Assembly (NCBI RefSeq): GCF_001905345.1
Contig: NZ_LFBV01000006.1
Span: 310,001-374,000, forward strand
Direction: 5' to 3'
Length of the DNA stretch: 64,000 nucleotides
Source of the DNA: Streptomyces uncialis
GTDB taxonomy: Bacteria > Actinomycetota > Actinomycetes > Streptomycetales > Streptomycetaceae
Position 1 is the stretch's first letter. Every line of letters starts with the position of its first letter. Both the position numbers and the translations under genes were made by a program. A model generated the notes under the pieces. It was not told where the DNA came from. It did no database searches and saw nothing but the letters and a program-made list of their open reading frames with translations. Shown piece after piece: positions 51,062 to 59,811 of this stretch.

Positions 51062-51873
51062 TTCGGGTCCGTGCCGTCGGCCGACGGGGAACCGGTGTCC
51101 CCGGAGCCGCCGGTGCCCTCGGTGCTGTCCGCGTCGTCCTGGGCCGCGCCGGCGTCCGGGGCGGAACCGTCCGCGCGTTCCGCCAGCAGCCGGGAGAGCC
51201 GACTGCCGACGATCCGCTGGAACTTGCGCTTCTGGGGGCGCGTACGGTCCAGGACCGCCACCTCCAGCCGCTCCGCGGGGATCTCCCGCTCCGTGCCGTT
51301 GGTGTCTCTCGACAGGGCCTGCACGGCGAGTCTCAGCGCCGCCGCCAGGGACATACCGTCCTCATGGCGCTGGTCCAGATACGTGCTGATCTGTTCGGCG
51401 TTGCCGCCGACCGCGACCGAGCCGTGCTCGTCCACGATCGAACCGTCGTGCGGCAGCCGGTAGATCTGGTCACCGTCGGGGGAATCCCCCACCTCGGCGA
51501 CCACCAGTTCCACCTCGTACGGCTTCTCCGCCGAACTGGAGAAAATCGTGCCGAGGGTCTGGGCATAGACATTCGCCAGACCACGGGCGGTCACATCGTC
51601 ACGGTCATAGGTGTATCCACGCAGATCGGCATAACGCACACCGCCGATCCGGAGATTCTCGTACTCGTTGTACTTACCGGCGGCGGCGAAACCGATCCGG
51701 TCGTAGATCTCGCTGAACTTGTGCAGCGCGCGGGACGGGTTCTCACCGACGAAGACAATGCCGTCGGCGAACTGGAGGACGACCAGGCTGCGGCCCCGGG
51801 CGATGCCCTTGCGCGCATACTCCGCCCGGTCGGCCATGGCCTGCTGGGGTGAGACATAGAACGGCGTAGACAC
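51055..51873 (-). CDS. prcA: Proteasome alpha subunit PrcA
   Basis: The 272-residue protein is the 20S alpha subunit: MSTPFYVSPQQAMADRAEYARKGIARGRSLVVLQFADGIVFVGENPS shows the N-terminal gate helix and S1 strand, followed by KIGFAAAGKYNEYENLRIGGVRYADLRGYTYDRDDVTARGLANVYAQ. Unlike the beta subunit it has no catalytic Thr. A Pro/Ser/Glu/Asp-rich 40-residue C-terminal tail is present, as in other Streptomyces. The GTG start at 51873 follows prcB by 51 bases on the same strand. It forms the outer rings of the 20S core that admits ARC-unfolded, pupylated proteins. Confidence 0.95.
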   Translation of the reverse strand: MSTPFYVSPQQAMADRAEYARKGIARGRSLVVLQFADGIVFVGENPSRALHKFSEIYDRIGFAAAGKYNEYENLRIGGVRYADLRGYTYDRDDVTARGLANVYAQTLGTIFSSSAEKPYEVELVVAEVGDSPDGDQIYRLPHDGSIVDEHGSVAVGGNAEQISTYLDQRHEDGMSLAAALRLAVQALSRDTNGTEREIPAERLEVAVLDRTRPQKRKFQRIVGSRLSRLLAERADGSAPDAGAAQDDADSTEGTGGSGDTGSPSADGTDPKD

Positions 51874-51924
51874 CGGCTGTCCGTCCCTTTCTGTGAGTAT
51901 CGATCAACGGTTTCGGCCGGCGGT

Positions 51925-52770
51925 TCAGAGCAGGGCGGCCCGCGGGCCGTCGGGCTGCTCCATACGCCGCTCCAGGATCGAGCGGGCGATCTCGGAGGAC
52001 TCGGCCTCCGTCAGCCTGCGGAATCCGTCGTCGGTGATCACGGTGACGATCGGGTAGATCCGCCGGGCCACGTCCGGCCCACCGGTCGCCGAGTCGTCGT
52101 CGGCCGCGTCGTACAGCGCCTGCACCACGAGCGTGGTGGCCTGCTGCTCGGTGAGGTCCTCGCGGTAGAGCTTCTTCATCGACCCGCGCGCGAACAGCGA
52201 ACCCGAGCCGGTGGCCGCGTAGCCGCGCTCCTCGCTCCGGCCGCCCGTCACGTCGTACGAGAAGATACGGCCCTTCTCGCGGTCCACGTCGTACCCGGCG
52301 AACAGCGGCACCACGGCCAGGCCCTGCATGGCCATACCGAGGTTGGAACGGATCATCGTGGAGAGCCGGTTCGCCTTGCCCTCCAGCGAGAGGCGGGTGC
52401 CCTCCACCTTCTCGAAGTGTTCGAGCTCCAGCTGGAACAGCTTCACCATCTCGACCGCGGGACCGGCCGAACCGGCGATACCGACGGCGGAGTACTCGTC
52501 CGCCGGGAAGACCTTCTCCATGTCGCGCTGGGCGATCAGATTGCCCATCGTGGCCCGCCGGTCACCGGCCAGCACCACGCCGCCCGGGAAGGTCACGGCG
52601 ATGATCGTGGTGCCGTGCGGCGCCTCGATCACACCCTGGATCGGGGGCAGGTTCCGCCCGCCGGGGAGCAGCCCGGGCTGGTGGTCGGAGAGGAAGTCCA
52701 CGAAGGACGACGATCCAGGCGTCAGGAAGGCCGCTGGTAGACGCCCGGTGCTACGACTGTTGGCTTCCAC
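51925..52770 (-). CDS. prcB: Proteasome beta subunit PrcB
   Basis: The 281-residue precursor has a 53-residue propeptide (SGRLPAAFLTPGSSSFVDFL-like) and the catalytic Thr54 in HGTTIIAV, which would become Thr1 after cleavage. The remainder is beta-type: VLAGDRRATMGN, GIAGSAGPAVEMVKLFQLELEHFEK. It forms the inner rings of the 20S proteasome. GTG 52770 follows GGAGGG, which is within the remnant of the upstream endonuclease VII gene; the open frame upstream is that remnant, not proteasome. It overlaps the ancestral endonuclease end by about 50 bases. Confidence 0.95.
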   Translation of the reverse strand: MEANSRSTGRLPAAFLTPGSSSFVDFLSDHQPGLLPGGRNLPPIQGVIEAPHGTTIIAVTFPGGVVLAGDRRATMGNLIAQRDMEKVFPADEYSAVGIAGSAGPAVEMVKLFQLELEHFEKVEGTRLSLEGKANRLSTMIRSNLGMAMQGLAVVPLFAGYDVDREKGRIFSYDVTGGRSEERGYAATGSGSLFARGSMKKLYREDLTEQQATTLVVQALYDAADDDSATGGPDVARRIYPIVTVITDDGFRRLTEAESSEIARSILERRMEQPDGPRAALL

Positions 52771-52908
52771 GGGATTCCCTCCAAAATAGGCGGCAGCCCG
52801 ACGAACAGCGTCGGGATCATCTCCCAACTTGCCGATGGCCGAATTGCAGTTGAAGCACGGTACGCCACGGACCCTACCCGTCGCGGGGCACTGATCCACA
52901 TGAGTGGC
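52722..52908 (-). pseudogene. Decayed endonuclease VII-like gene between pup and prcB
   Basis: Reading the minus strand upstream of prcB gives VDQCPATGRVRGVPCFNCNSAIGKLGDDPDAVRRAAAY, clearly the C-terminal part of a recombination endonuclease VII, which lies between prcB and pup in other Streptomyces (from memory). The gene is broken: the catalytic DH.H motif reads DQCP, no N-terminal zinc-ribbon part is visible in any frame (52909-53167), and one extra T in the TTTT run at 52783-52786 shifts the frame. With that T ignored the end would read WKPTVVAPGVYQ and stop at 52722. It overlaps the start of prcB by design. A programmed frameshift is conceivable, but the lost histidines and missing N-terminus favour decay. 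Confidence 0.65.
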
Positions 52909-53167
52909 GGAGGTCGTCGGACGATCATCCGCCGGCCCCGCCGGACGGCACGCGCCCCACCGGGAGCGGCGACGGCCGAGCCGGACCGCCGGGAGGTGCC
53001 ACGCGTACGGCACGGGACGGCTGCCGCGCCCCGGCCGGGGCGCGCGAGCGGCGCCCCGGAAGGGACCACGAGCCCGTGGTGGGGTGCCTCGTGGACGGGT
53101 GCGGGCACCCCACCCCGGACCTCCCGGGTACGGGAGCGGCAGCGGCTCCCGTACCCGATGGTGCGAA

Positions 53168-53386
53168 CTACTGTCCGCCCTTCTGCACAAAGCTCCGGAC
53201 GAAGTCCTCGGCGTTCTCCTCAAGCACGTCGTCGATCTCGTCCAGGACCGAGTCGACATCGTCGCTCAGCTTCTCCTGGCGCTCCTTGAGGTCCTCGGAG
53301 ACCTGCGCGTCCTGCGCCTGCTCCTCGGTCTCCTCACTGGTTCGTGTGGCCTTCTGCTGTCCGCCGCCGGTGTCCTTGGTCGCCAT
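53168..53386 (-). CDS. pup: Prokaryotic ubiquitin-like protein Pup
   Basis: The 72-residue protein is highly acidic and disordered, with QVSEDLKERQEKLSDDVDSVLDEIDDVLEENAEDFVRSFVQKGGQ at its end. It ends in Gly-Gly-Gln, so Dop must convert the Gln to Glu before PafA can attach it to lysine. The ATG at 53386 is used; a TTG one codon before is possible. It lies between dop (149 bases) and the endonuclease remnant. Confidence 0.97.
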   Translation of the reverse strand: MATKDTGGGQQKATRTSEETEEQAQDAQVSEDLKERQEKLSDDVDSVLDEIDDVLEENAEDFVRSFVQKGGQ

Positions 53387-53534
53387 CAACCCTCACCCCG
53401 CTCGGTTCGCCCGACTCAGTTCGATCGGTCAAGATCAGACCCTACAAGCAGGGTCCGACTTCGGCCCCCGTGTTTCCTGCACCGTCGGGGGCCCCTTTCC
53501 ATGATTCCCGGTGGCGGTCCCTTTCAGCCCCGGG

Positions 53535-55046
53535 TCAGCCGCCGGACAGGACTTTGACGAGATCCTCGGCCGTACGGCAGCGGTCGAGCAGCTCTTTGAC
53601 GTGATTACGCGTTCCGCGTAGCGGTTCCAGTGTGGGGACCCGCTGGAGCGAGTCCCGGCCGGGCAGGTCGAAGATCACGGAGTCCCAGGAGGCCGCCGCC
53701 ACGTCGTCGGCGTACTGCTCCAGACAGCGGCCCCGGAAGTACGCCCGGGTGTCCTCCGGGGGCTTCGTACGGGCCCTCTCGACCTCCGTCTCGTCCAGCA
53801 GCCGCCGCATCCTGCCGCGGGCCACCAGACGGTTGTACAGGCCCTTGTCGGCCCGTACGTCGGCGTACTGGAGGTCGACCAGATGCAGCCGCGCCGCGTC
53901 CCAGTCCAGGTCGTCCCGCCGGCGGTAGCCCTCCATCAGCTCACGCTTGGCGACCCAGTCCAGCTCGCCCGAGAGGCTCATCGGGTCGTTCTCCAGCCGG
54001 TTCAGGGTGTCCTCCCAACGGCTGAGGACATCCTTGGTCTGCTCGTCGGCGTCGGACCCGAAACGCTCCTCCACGTACTTGCGCGACAGCTCGTAGTACT
54101 CCATCTGGAGCTGTACGGCGGTGAGCGTCCGGCCGCTGCGCAGCGTGATGAGGCGTCGCAGTCCGGGGTCGTGCGAGACCTGGTGCAGGGTGCGCACCGG
54201 CTGGTCCACCGCGAGGTCCACGGCGATGAAACCGTCCTCGATCATGGACAGCACCAGCGCGGTGGTGCCGAGCTTGAGGTAGGTGGAGATCTCCGAGAGG
54301 TTGGCGTCGCCGATGATCACATGGAGGCGGCGGTACTTCTCCGCGTCGGCGTGCGGCTCGTCGCGGGTGTTGATGATGGGCCGCTTGAGGGTGGTCTCCA
54401 GCCCCACCTCGACCTCGAAGTAGTCGGCGCGCTGACTGAGCTGGAAGCCGTGCTCGTGCCCGTCCTGGCCGATCCCGACCCGTCCGGCGCCGGTGACGAC
54501 CTGCCGGGAGACGAAGAACGGCGTCAGATGGCGCACGATGTCCGAGAAAGCGGTCTCCCGCTTCATCAGATAGTTCTCGTGCGTGCCGTAGGACGCGCCC
54601 TTGTTGTCGGTGTTGTTCTTGTAGAGATGGATCGGCTGGGCACCGGGGAGCTGGGCCGCGCGCTCCGCGGCCTCCGCCATGATGCGCTCACCGGCCTTGT
54701 CCCACAGGACGGCGTCCCGGGGGTTGGTGATCTCCGGGGAGCTGTACTCGGGGTGGGCGTGGTCGACGTAGAGCCGCGCCCCGTTGGTCAGGATGACGTT
54801 GGCGAGCCCGATGTCCTCGTCGGTGAGCTGGCTGGAGTCGGCGGACTCACGCGCGAGGTCGAAGCCCCGGGCGTCCCGGAGCGGGTTCTCCTCCTCGAAG
54901 TCCCAGCGGGCCCGGCGTGCCCGGTGCATCGCCGCCGCGTAGGCGTTCACGATCTGGGACGAGGTGAGCATGGCATTGGCATTGGGGTGGCCGGGGACCG
55001 AGATCCCGTATTCCGTCTCGATGCCCATTACTCGCCGTACGGTCAT
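53535..55046 (-). CDS. dop: Pup deamidase/depupylase Dop
   Basis: The 503-residue protein is the PafA paralogue Dop: MGIETEYGISVPGHPNANAM near the N-terminus, RLYVDHAHPEYSSPEI, LYKNNTDNKGASYGTHENYLM and IINTRDEPHADAEKYRRLH. It deamidates Pup's C-terminal Gln and removes Pup from proteins. The longer Dop loop is within residues about 40-75 (RRARWDFEEENPLRDARGFDLARESADSSQLTDED). It precedes pup in the operon. Confidence 0.96.
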   Translation of the reverse strand: MTVRRVMGIETEYGISVPGHPNANAMLTSSQIVNAYAAAMHRARRARWDFEEENPLRDARGFDLARESADSSQLTDEDIGLANVILTNGARLYVDHAHPEYSSPEITNPRDAVLWDKAGERIMAEAAERAAQLPGAQPIHLYKNNTDNKGASYGTHENYLMKRETAFSDIVRHLTPFFVSRQVVTGAGRVGIGQDGHEHGFQLSQRADYFEVEVGLETTLKRPIINTRDEPHADAEKYRRLHVIIGDANLSEISTYLKLGTTALVLSMIEDGFIAVDLAVDQPVRTLHQVSHDPGLRRLITLRSGRTLTAVQLQMEYYELSRKYVEERFGSDADEQTKDVLSRWEDTLNRLENDPMSLSGELDWVAKRELMEGYRRRDDLDWDAARLHLVDLQYADVRADKGLYNRLVARGRMRRLLDETEVERARTKPPEDTRAYFRGRCLEQYADDVAAASWDSVIFDLPGRDSLQRVPTLEPLRGTRNHVKELLDRCRTAEDLVKVLSGG

Positions 55047-55239
55047 GCGGCCCTCCTTGCCCGGCGGCGCCCCCGGGCGGGGGCGGCGCTCAAGTACCGC
55101 TGGTGCTCCGGTGCGTGTGCGGTGCCCGTCCCCGCACTGCGCGACGCGGCGGTACCCGAGAGCCTATGACGCCTCCGCGCTGGTGGGGAGATCATTCCGG
55201 TCATTGCCGTGTCGCGGTGCGGCGGCCTGGGGGACAGCC

Positions 55240-55269
55240 GGCCGCGGGTACCCACGGGCACCCGCGGCC
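55240..55269. terminator. Terminator after arc
   Basis: Ten-base perfect arms (55240-55249 and 55260-55269) with a 10-base loop, extended by further imperfect pairing (GGGACAG outside, CTGTCC). It lies just after the arc stop at 55278. Confidence 0.75.
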
Positions 55270-55277
55270 GCCCTGTC

Positions 55278-57044
55278 CTAGAGGTACTGGCCGGTGTTCG
55301 CCACCGTGTCGATGGAGCGGCCGGTGTCGGCGCCCTGCTTCCCGGTGACAAGGGTGCGGATGTAGACGATCCGCTCGCCCTTCTTGCCGGAGATCCGGGC
55401 CCAGTCGTCCGGGTTGGTGGTGTTCGGGAGGTCCTCGTTCTCCTTGAACTCGTCCACGCACGCCTGGAGGAGGTGGGCGACCCGGAGGCCCTTCTGCTTG
55501 TGTTCGAGGAACGCCTTGATCGCCATCTTCTTGGCGCGTCCGACGATGTTCTCGATCATGGCGCCGGAGTTGAAGTCCTTGAAGTAGAGGACCTCCTTGT
55601 CACCGTTGGCGTAGGTGACCTCCAGGAAGCGGTTCTCCTCGGTCTCCGCGTACATCTGCTCCACGGCTGTCTGGATCATGCCGTGGACGGTGCCCCCGCG
55701 GTCGCCGCCGTGCTCCCCGAGGTCGTCGGAGTGCAGCGGGAGCCGCGCGGTCAGGTACTTGCCGAAGATGTCCTTGGCGGCCTCGGCGTCGGGGCGCTCG
55801 ATCTTGATCTTCACATCGAGGCGGCCGGGACGCAGGATCGCGGGGTCGATCATGTCCTCACGGTTGGAGGCGCCGATGACGACCACGTTCTCCAGGCCCT
55901 CCACACCGTCGATCTCGGCGAGGAGCTGCGGGACGATGGTGTTCTCCACGTCCGAGCTGACGCCCGATCCACGGGTGCGGAAGAGGGACTCCATCTCGTC
56001 GAAGAAGACGATGACGGGGGTGCCCTCGCTGGCCTTCTCACGGGCCCGCTGGAAGATGAGACGGATCTGCCGCTCGGTCTCCCCGACGTACTTGTTGAGG
56101 AGCTCCGGGCCCTTGATGTTGAGGAAGAAGCTCTTGCCGGTGGCCTGGCCGGTGACCTCCGCGACCTTCTTCGCGAGGGAGTTGGCGACGGCCTTGGCGA
56201 TCAGTGTCTTGCCGCAGCCGGGCGGGCCGTAGAGGAGGACGCCCTTGGGCGGGCGCAGTTCGTGCTCCTTGAACAGGTCGGGGTAGAGGTAGGGGAGCTC
56301 GACCGCGTCGCGGATCATCTCGATCTGGTTGCCCAGACCGCCGATCTGCTCGTAGCCGATGTCCGGGACCTCTTCGAGGACCAGTTCCTCGACCTCGCTC
56401 TTCGGCACGACCTCGTAGACGTAGCCGGAGCGGGGTTCGAGCAGGAGGGCGTCGCCGGGGCGGATGGTGATGTCGAGGAGGGGTTCCGCGAGGCGCACGA
56501 CGCGCTCCTCGTCGGTGTGCCCGACCACCAGGGCGCGTTCGCCGTCCTCCAGGATCTCCTTGAGGGTGACGATGTCGCCGACGCGCTCGTAGGTCATGGC
56601 CTCGACCACGTTGAGCGCTTCGTTGAGCATGACTTCCTGGCCGCGCCTGAGCCCGTCGAGCTCGACGCTCGGGCTGACGTTCACCCGGAGTTTGCGGCCG
56701 CCGGTGAAGATGTCGGCGGTACCGTCCTCGTTGGCCACGAGGAAGACACCGAAGCCGGCGGGCGGCTGTGCGAGCCGGTCGACCTCTTCCTTGAGGGCCA
56801 CGATCTGGTCGCGGGCCTCACGGAGCGTGTTCGCGAGCCGTTCGTTCTGCGCGGACACGCCGGCCAGGTTGGTCTGAAGCTCGACGATCCGCTCTTCGAG
56901 AATCCTCGTGTGCCGCGGAGAGTCGGCGAGCTTGCGTCGCAGGACGGCGATCTCCTGCTCAAGATAAGCGATCTGACCGGCCGGGTCATCGGACCCTCGA
57001 CCCGGGCGGATGCCGCGGTTCATGTCGTCGTCGTGGGCTGCCAC
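55278..57044 (-). CDS. arc: Proteasome-associated AAA+ ATPase ARC/Mpa
   Basis: The 588-residue protein is ARC (Mpa in mycobacteria): an N-terminal coiled coil (QIAYLEQEIAVLRRKLADSP and the LANTLREARDQIVALKEEVDRL stretch), two OB folds, and an AAA+ domain with Walker A GPPGCGKT and Walker B IVFFDEMESL. The C-terminus ends GQYL, whose penultimate Tyr matches the HbYX-type motif that opens the 20S gate. It captures pupylated proteins by the coiled coil, unfolds them, and passes them to PrcA/B. GTG 57044 has GAGGTGAGG upstream. Confidence 0.96.
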   Translation of the reverse strand: MAAHDDDMNRGIRPGRGSDDPAGQIAYLEQEIAVLRRKLADSPRHTRILEERIVELQTNLAGVSAQNERLANTLREARDQIVALKEEVDRLAQPPAGFGVFLVANEDGTADIFTGGRKLRVNVSPSVELDGLRRGQEVMLNEALNVVEAMTYERVGDIVTLKEILEDGERALVVGHTDEERVVRLAEPLLDITIRPGDALLLEPRSGYVYEVVPKSEVEELVLEEVPDIGYEQIGGLGNQIEMIRDAVELPYLYPDLFKEHELRPPKGVLLYGPPGCGKTLIAKAVANSLAKKVAEVTGQATGKSFFLNIKGPELLNKYVGETERQIRLIFQRAREKASEGTPVIVFFDEMESLFRTRGSGVSSDVENTIVPQLLAEIDGVEGLENVVVIGASNREDMIDPAILRPGRLDVKIKIERPDAEAAKDIFGKYLTARLPLHSDDLGEHGGDRGGTVHGMIQTAVEQMYAETEENRFLEVTYANGDKEVLYFKDFNSGAMIENIVGRAKKMAIKAFLEHKQKGLRVAHLLQACVDEFKENEDLPNTTNPDDWARISGKKGERIVYIRTLVTGKQGADTGRSIDTVANTGQYL

Positions 57045-57527
57045 GGTCCTCACCTCCTCCAAGGGGAGCTGGACGCTTCCTGACCCTACCTGGGTGGGTG
57101 TCGATTGAAACCCCTAGATCACAAAGACCGTGGGGGTGTGTCCGATCTTCACCCTTGCGCTCTCCCTCACGCCAGGGGGATACCCAAGGAACCACGTCTG
57201 AAAGCGGCCGCGTATGCCCGGGAAGTGTTCAACACCCAACAGGGCGCGGCCGACTTGTGACGTGGTCGCCCCCTTCGACGGCCGGATCGGGGCACGGTGT
57301 GTGACGGCCGACACATGTACAGGGTGGGTGTTCCGTCATGGTTTTCGGCCAGGAGGGCGGGTTGCGGGACGGACTCCGCCGTGACGCTGCGTATGCCGCC
57401 TACGGGCTCCGTGGTGCCGGCACCGGCGGTTGTATCGTCGAGTCGTCCGGCACGAGCGGGACGCGGGACGGTGGCCGGCACGGCCGCTGTCCGGCAGGCG
57501 CACATTCATGGGTCAGGAGACACGACG
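57045..57527. other. Divergent intergenic region between arc and the ferredoxin gene
   Basis: This region must carry both promoters. No strong palindrome or gene was found; the stretch near arc is slightly A/T-richer (TCGATTGAAACCCC at about 57100-57113). Confidence 0.5.
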
Positions 57528-57836
57528 GTGGGGCAAGAGGACCGGTCCGGCGCACAGGACGGCGCGGATCTGGAGGTGTGGATCGACCAGGATCTGTGCA
57601 CGGGCGACGGCATCTGTGTGCAGTACGCCCCGGAGGTCTTCGAGCTGGACATCGACGGGCTGGCGTATGTGAAGGGCTCGGACGACGAGCTGCTCCAGCA
57701 GCCCGGGGCGACGACCCGGGTGCCGCTGCCGCTGCTGCGGGACGTGGCGGACTCCGCGAAGGAGTGCCCCGGGGACTGCATCCATGTCCGCCGGGTCGCC
57801 GACCAGGTCGAGGTGTACGGCCCGGACGCCGCCTGA
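57528..57836 (+). CDS. Ferredoxin
   Basis: The 102-residue acidic protein is a single-cluster ferredoxin: DLCTGDGICVQYAPEVFELDIDGLAYVKG gives the first Cys pair (C-x5-C), and AKECPGDCIHV gives the second Cys motif near residue 85. The CxxxxxC...CP spacing resembles the [3Fe-4S]/[4Fe-4S] ferredoxins of actinobacteria that donate electrons to P450s. GTG 57528 follows CAGGAGA by about seven bases. It is divergent from arc; no P450 is adjacent, but the conservon P450 is encoded elsewhere in this window. Confidence 0.85.
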   Translation: MGQEDRSGAQDGADLEVWIDQDLCTGDGICVQYAPEVFELDIDGLAYVKGSDDELLQQPGATTRVPLPLLRDVADSAKECPGDCIHVRRVADQVEVYGPDAA

Positions 57837-57896
57837 CGCGCGGTACGCGCGCGGGGTGCCGCGGGCCCCTTCGGCGCGCGGGTCGGCCCGCGCGGG

Positions 57897-58478
57897 TCAG
57901 ACGCTGCGGGCGTCCGCCGGGTCGGAGGCGATGAAATGGCCGTCCCGCCATTTCCAGGTGGTGCGGCGGCGTTCGTCGGGGCAGCAGTTGGGTATGTCGG
58001 ACGAGGAGTAGCCGAGGAGCGTCGCGGCGACGGCCGAGCCGCGTATCGCGAGGTCCATGACATTGAGCCGGTCCTTGGGCGCGACCAGGGTGGCGACGAC
58101 CCGGGGGGCGGTGTCGGGGCGGGTGGAGCGGGTGATCACGTAGACGCCGTTGGGCGGGGTGCCCATCGACGAGTCGCAGCGGACGACCGCGACGGTCTCG
58201 GGGGTGCCGTCGCCGTCGAGGTCACCGGCGGCCGTTCTGACGACGACGGCCCGTACGGGCCCGCAGTCGATCGGGAACGTCACGTCGGCGGCGTCGGGGG
58301 CGGGCCCGGGAGCCCTCTTGGCGACGGCCTCGGGGCCGTCCTTCTGGACCGCGGTCGCCGCGTCGGGCTGGACGAAGGACGAGCCCGCGACGACGGCGGC
58401 GAGGGCCGCCGCGGTGGCCACCCAGTGGATGGGGCGTGTGTGCGTGTGCGCCAGTTCCGGAACGGCGGGTTGCTGCAC
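57897..58478 (-). CDS. Membrane-anchored protein of unknown function
   Basis: The 193-residue protein has an N-terminal membrane segment (HWVATAAALAAVVAGSSFV, about residues 18-36) and an extracytoplasmic domain. The latter contains AAGDLDGDGTPETVAVVRCDS, an EF-hand/FG-GAP-like D.DGDG.P sequence, and four Cys including CGPVR, CDSS and NCCPDE. I do not recognise its function. The GTG at 58478 is preferred for AGGAG nine bases upstream; an ATG at 58523 would add 15 residues. It is divergent from neither side and ends facing the ferredoxin gene. Confidence 0.7.
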   Translation of the reverse strand: MQQPAVPELAHTHTRPIHWVATAAALAAVVAGSSFVQPDAATAVQKDGPEAVAKRAPGPAPDAADVTFPIDCGPVRAVVVRTAAGDLDGDGTPETVAVVRCDSSMGTPPNGVYVITRSTRPDTAPRVVATLVAPKDRLNVMDLAIRGSAVAATLLGYSSSDIPNCCPDERRRTTWKWRDGHFIASDPADARSV

Positions 58479-58826
58479 GAGGAGTGTCTCCTGTGAGGGC
58501 TGTGCCGGTGGGGTGGCCAGCATCGTGCCACACCGCGCGGGGACAGGGAACGGCGGGGCCGGGGTTGGGCCGGGTCCGGCGATTCCCGCCGGGCCCGCGA
58601 CACGGATCGCCGGACCCCGCCCGGGTTCCCGGGCCAACGAAAAGGCGCCTTCTCCGAGTTCCCGGAGCGTTCCGGGAACTCGGCGAAGGCGCCGGTGCGT
58701 TGAAGGCGGTACGGACCCCGGTCCGGCCGCGCGGGGCGTCCGGACACCGGTCCGTGGGCCGGTGCGCTCCGGTCCGCGAGGGCCGAAGGGGGTCGGGTGT
58801 ACCGGGCGCGACGGGTCGCGCCGGGA
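58479..58826. other. Intergenic region with trmI terminator
   Basis: Contains the 58644-58693 hairpin and otherwise no feature; it also holds the promoter for the membrane-anchored protein gene. Confidence 0.5.
58644..58693. terminator. Near-perfect 23-base hairpin, trmI terminator
   Basis: Arms 58644-58666 and 58671-58693 pair in 22 of 23 positions with a GCGT loop. It follows the trmI stop by about 130 bases on the minus strand. Confidence 0.75.
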
Positions 58827-59729
58827 TCAGCGGGGGGTGCCGCCGTCGGCGTTGGGTCCGGTGTAGTCGTCACCGTAGGAGCCCTTGGAGGGGCGGCGGC
58901 GGCGCATCGGCGGCTCGACGCCGTCCGCGAGGCGGCGGGCGGTGAGGAGGAAGCCGGTGTGGCCGATCATCCGGTGGTCCGGGCGGACCGCGAGACCCTC
59001 GATGTGCCAGTTGCGGACCATCGACTCCCAGGCGGTCGGCTCGTTGAAGCAGCTGATCTCGCGGATGGACTCGACGGTCCGGGCGAGCTGGGTGGTGGTC
59101 GCCACGTAGCAGCAGAGGATGCCGCCGGGGACGAGGGCCTTGGAGACGGCCTCCAGGCACTCCCAGGGCGCCAGCATGTCCAGGATCACCCGGTCGACAT
59201 CCGTGTCGGACAGATTGTCCTGGAGGTCGCCGACCGTGAGCTGCCAGGCCGGGTGGGGGGCGCCGAAGTAGCGCTCCACGTTCGCCCGGGCGATGTCCGC
59301 GAAGTCCTCGCGGCGCTCGTAGGAGTGGAGCATGCCCTGGTCACCGATGGCACGCAGCAGGAAGCTGCTGAGCGAGCCGGAGCCGACGCCCGCCTCCACG
59401 ACGCGCGCGCCGGGGAAGATATCGGCGAAGGCCAGGATCTGACCCGCGTCCTTGGGGTAGACGACGGCCGCGCCTCTGGGCATGGACAGGACATAGTCGG
59501 GGAGCAGGGGGCGCAGCGCCAGATAGGCGACGTTTCCGGTGGTGCGGACAACGCTGCCCTCGGGGGAGCCGATCAGCTCGTCGTGCGGGAAGGAACCTTT
59601 GTGGGTATGAAAGTTCTTTCCGGCTTCGAGCGTGAACGTGTAGTGGCGTCCCTTGGGGTCGGTGAGCTGGACCTGGTCCCCGACCTCGAAGGGCCCGCGG
59701 CGGCGGGCGGCACCGGTCGGTTCGGACAT
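58827..59729 (-). CDS. trmI: tRNA (adenine(58)-N1)-methyltransferase TrmI
   Basis: The 300-residue protein is the single-chain bacterial TrmI: HTHKGSFPHDELIG near residue 42, SAM-binding motif VVEAGVGSGSLSSFLLRAIG near 108, LDMLAPWECLEAVSKALVPGGILCCYVATTTQ, and the conserved C-terminal part. It methylates adenine 58 of the T loop of tRNAs, often to aid thermal stability. The tail is basic (RRRRPSKGSYGDDY). It ends before a strong hairpin. Confidence 0.94.
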   Translation of the reverse strand: MSEPTGAARRRGPFEVGDQVQLTDPKGRHYTFTLEAGKNFHTHKGSFPHDELIGSPEGSVVRTTGNVAYLALRPLLPDYVLSMPRGAAVVYPKDAGQILAFADIFPGARVVEAGVGSGSLSSFLLRAIGDQGMLHSYERREDFADIARANVERYFGAPHPAWQLTVGDLQDNLSDTDVDRVILDMLAPWECLEAVSKALVPGGILCCYVATTTQLARTVESIREISCFNEPTAWESMVRNWHIEGLAVRPDHRMIGHTGFLLTARRLADGVEPPMRRRRPSKGSYGDDYTGPNADGGTPR

Positions 59730-59768
59730 GTGACCAGCCTACCGGTCGCCGGCAGACGCTCGGACCAC

Positions 59769-59796
59769 GGCGGTCCGCGCCGCGGCGCGGACCGCC
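59769..59796. terminator. Terminator between the M50 and trmI genes
   Basis: Thirteen-base perfect arms (59769-59781 and 59784-59796) with a two-base nominal loop, 16 bases after the M50 stop. Confidence 0.8.
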
Positions 59797-59811
59797 CGGG
59801 GCGGGGCCTGG

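Noticed and set aside
51925..53259. One long protein joining endonuclease VII and PrcB in frame
   Set aside because: The joined frame results from the single-base shift in the decayed gene; prcB has its own ribosome binding site and normal propeptide start.
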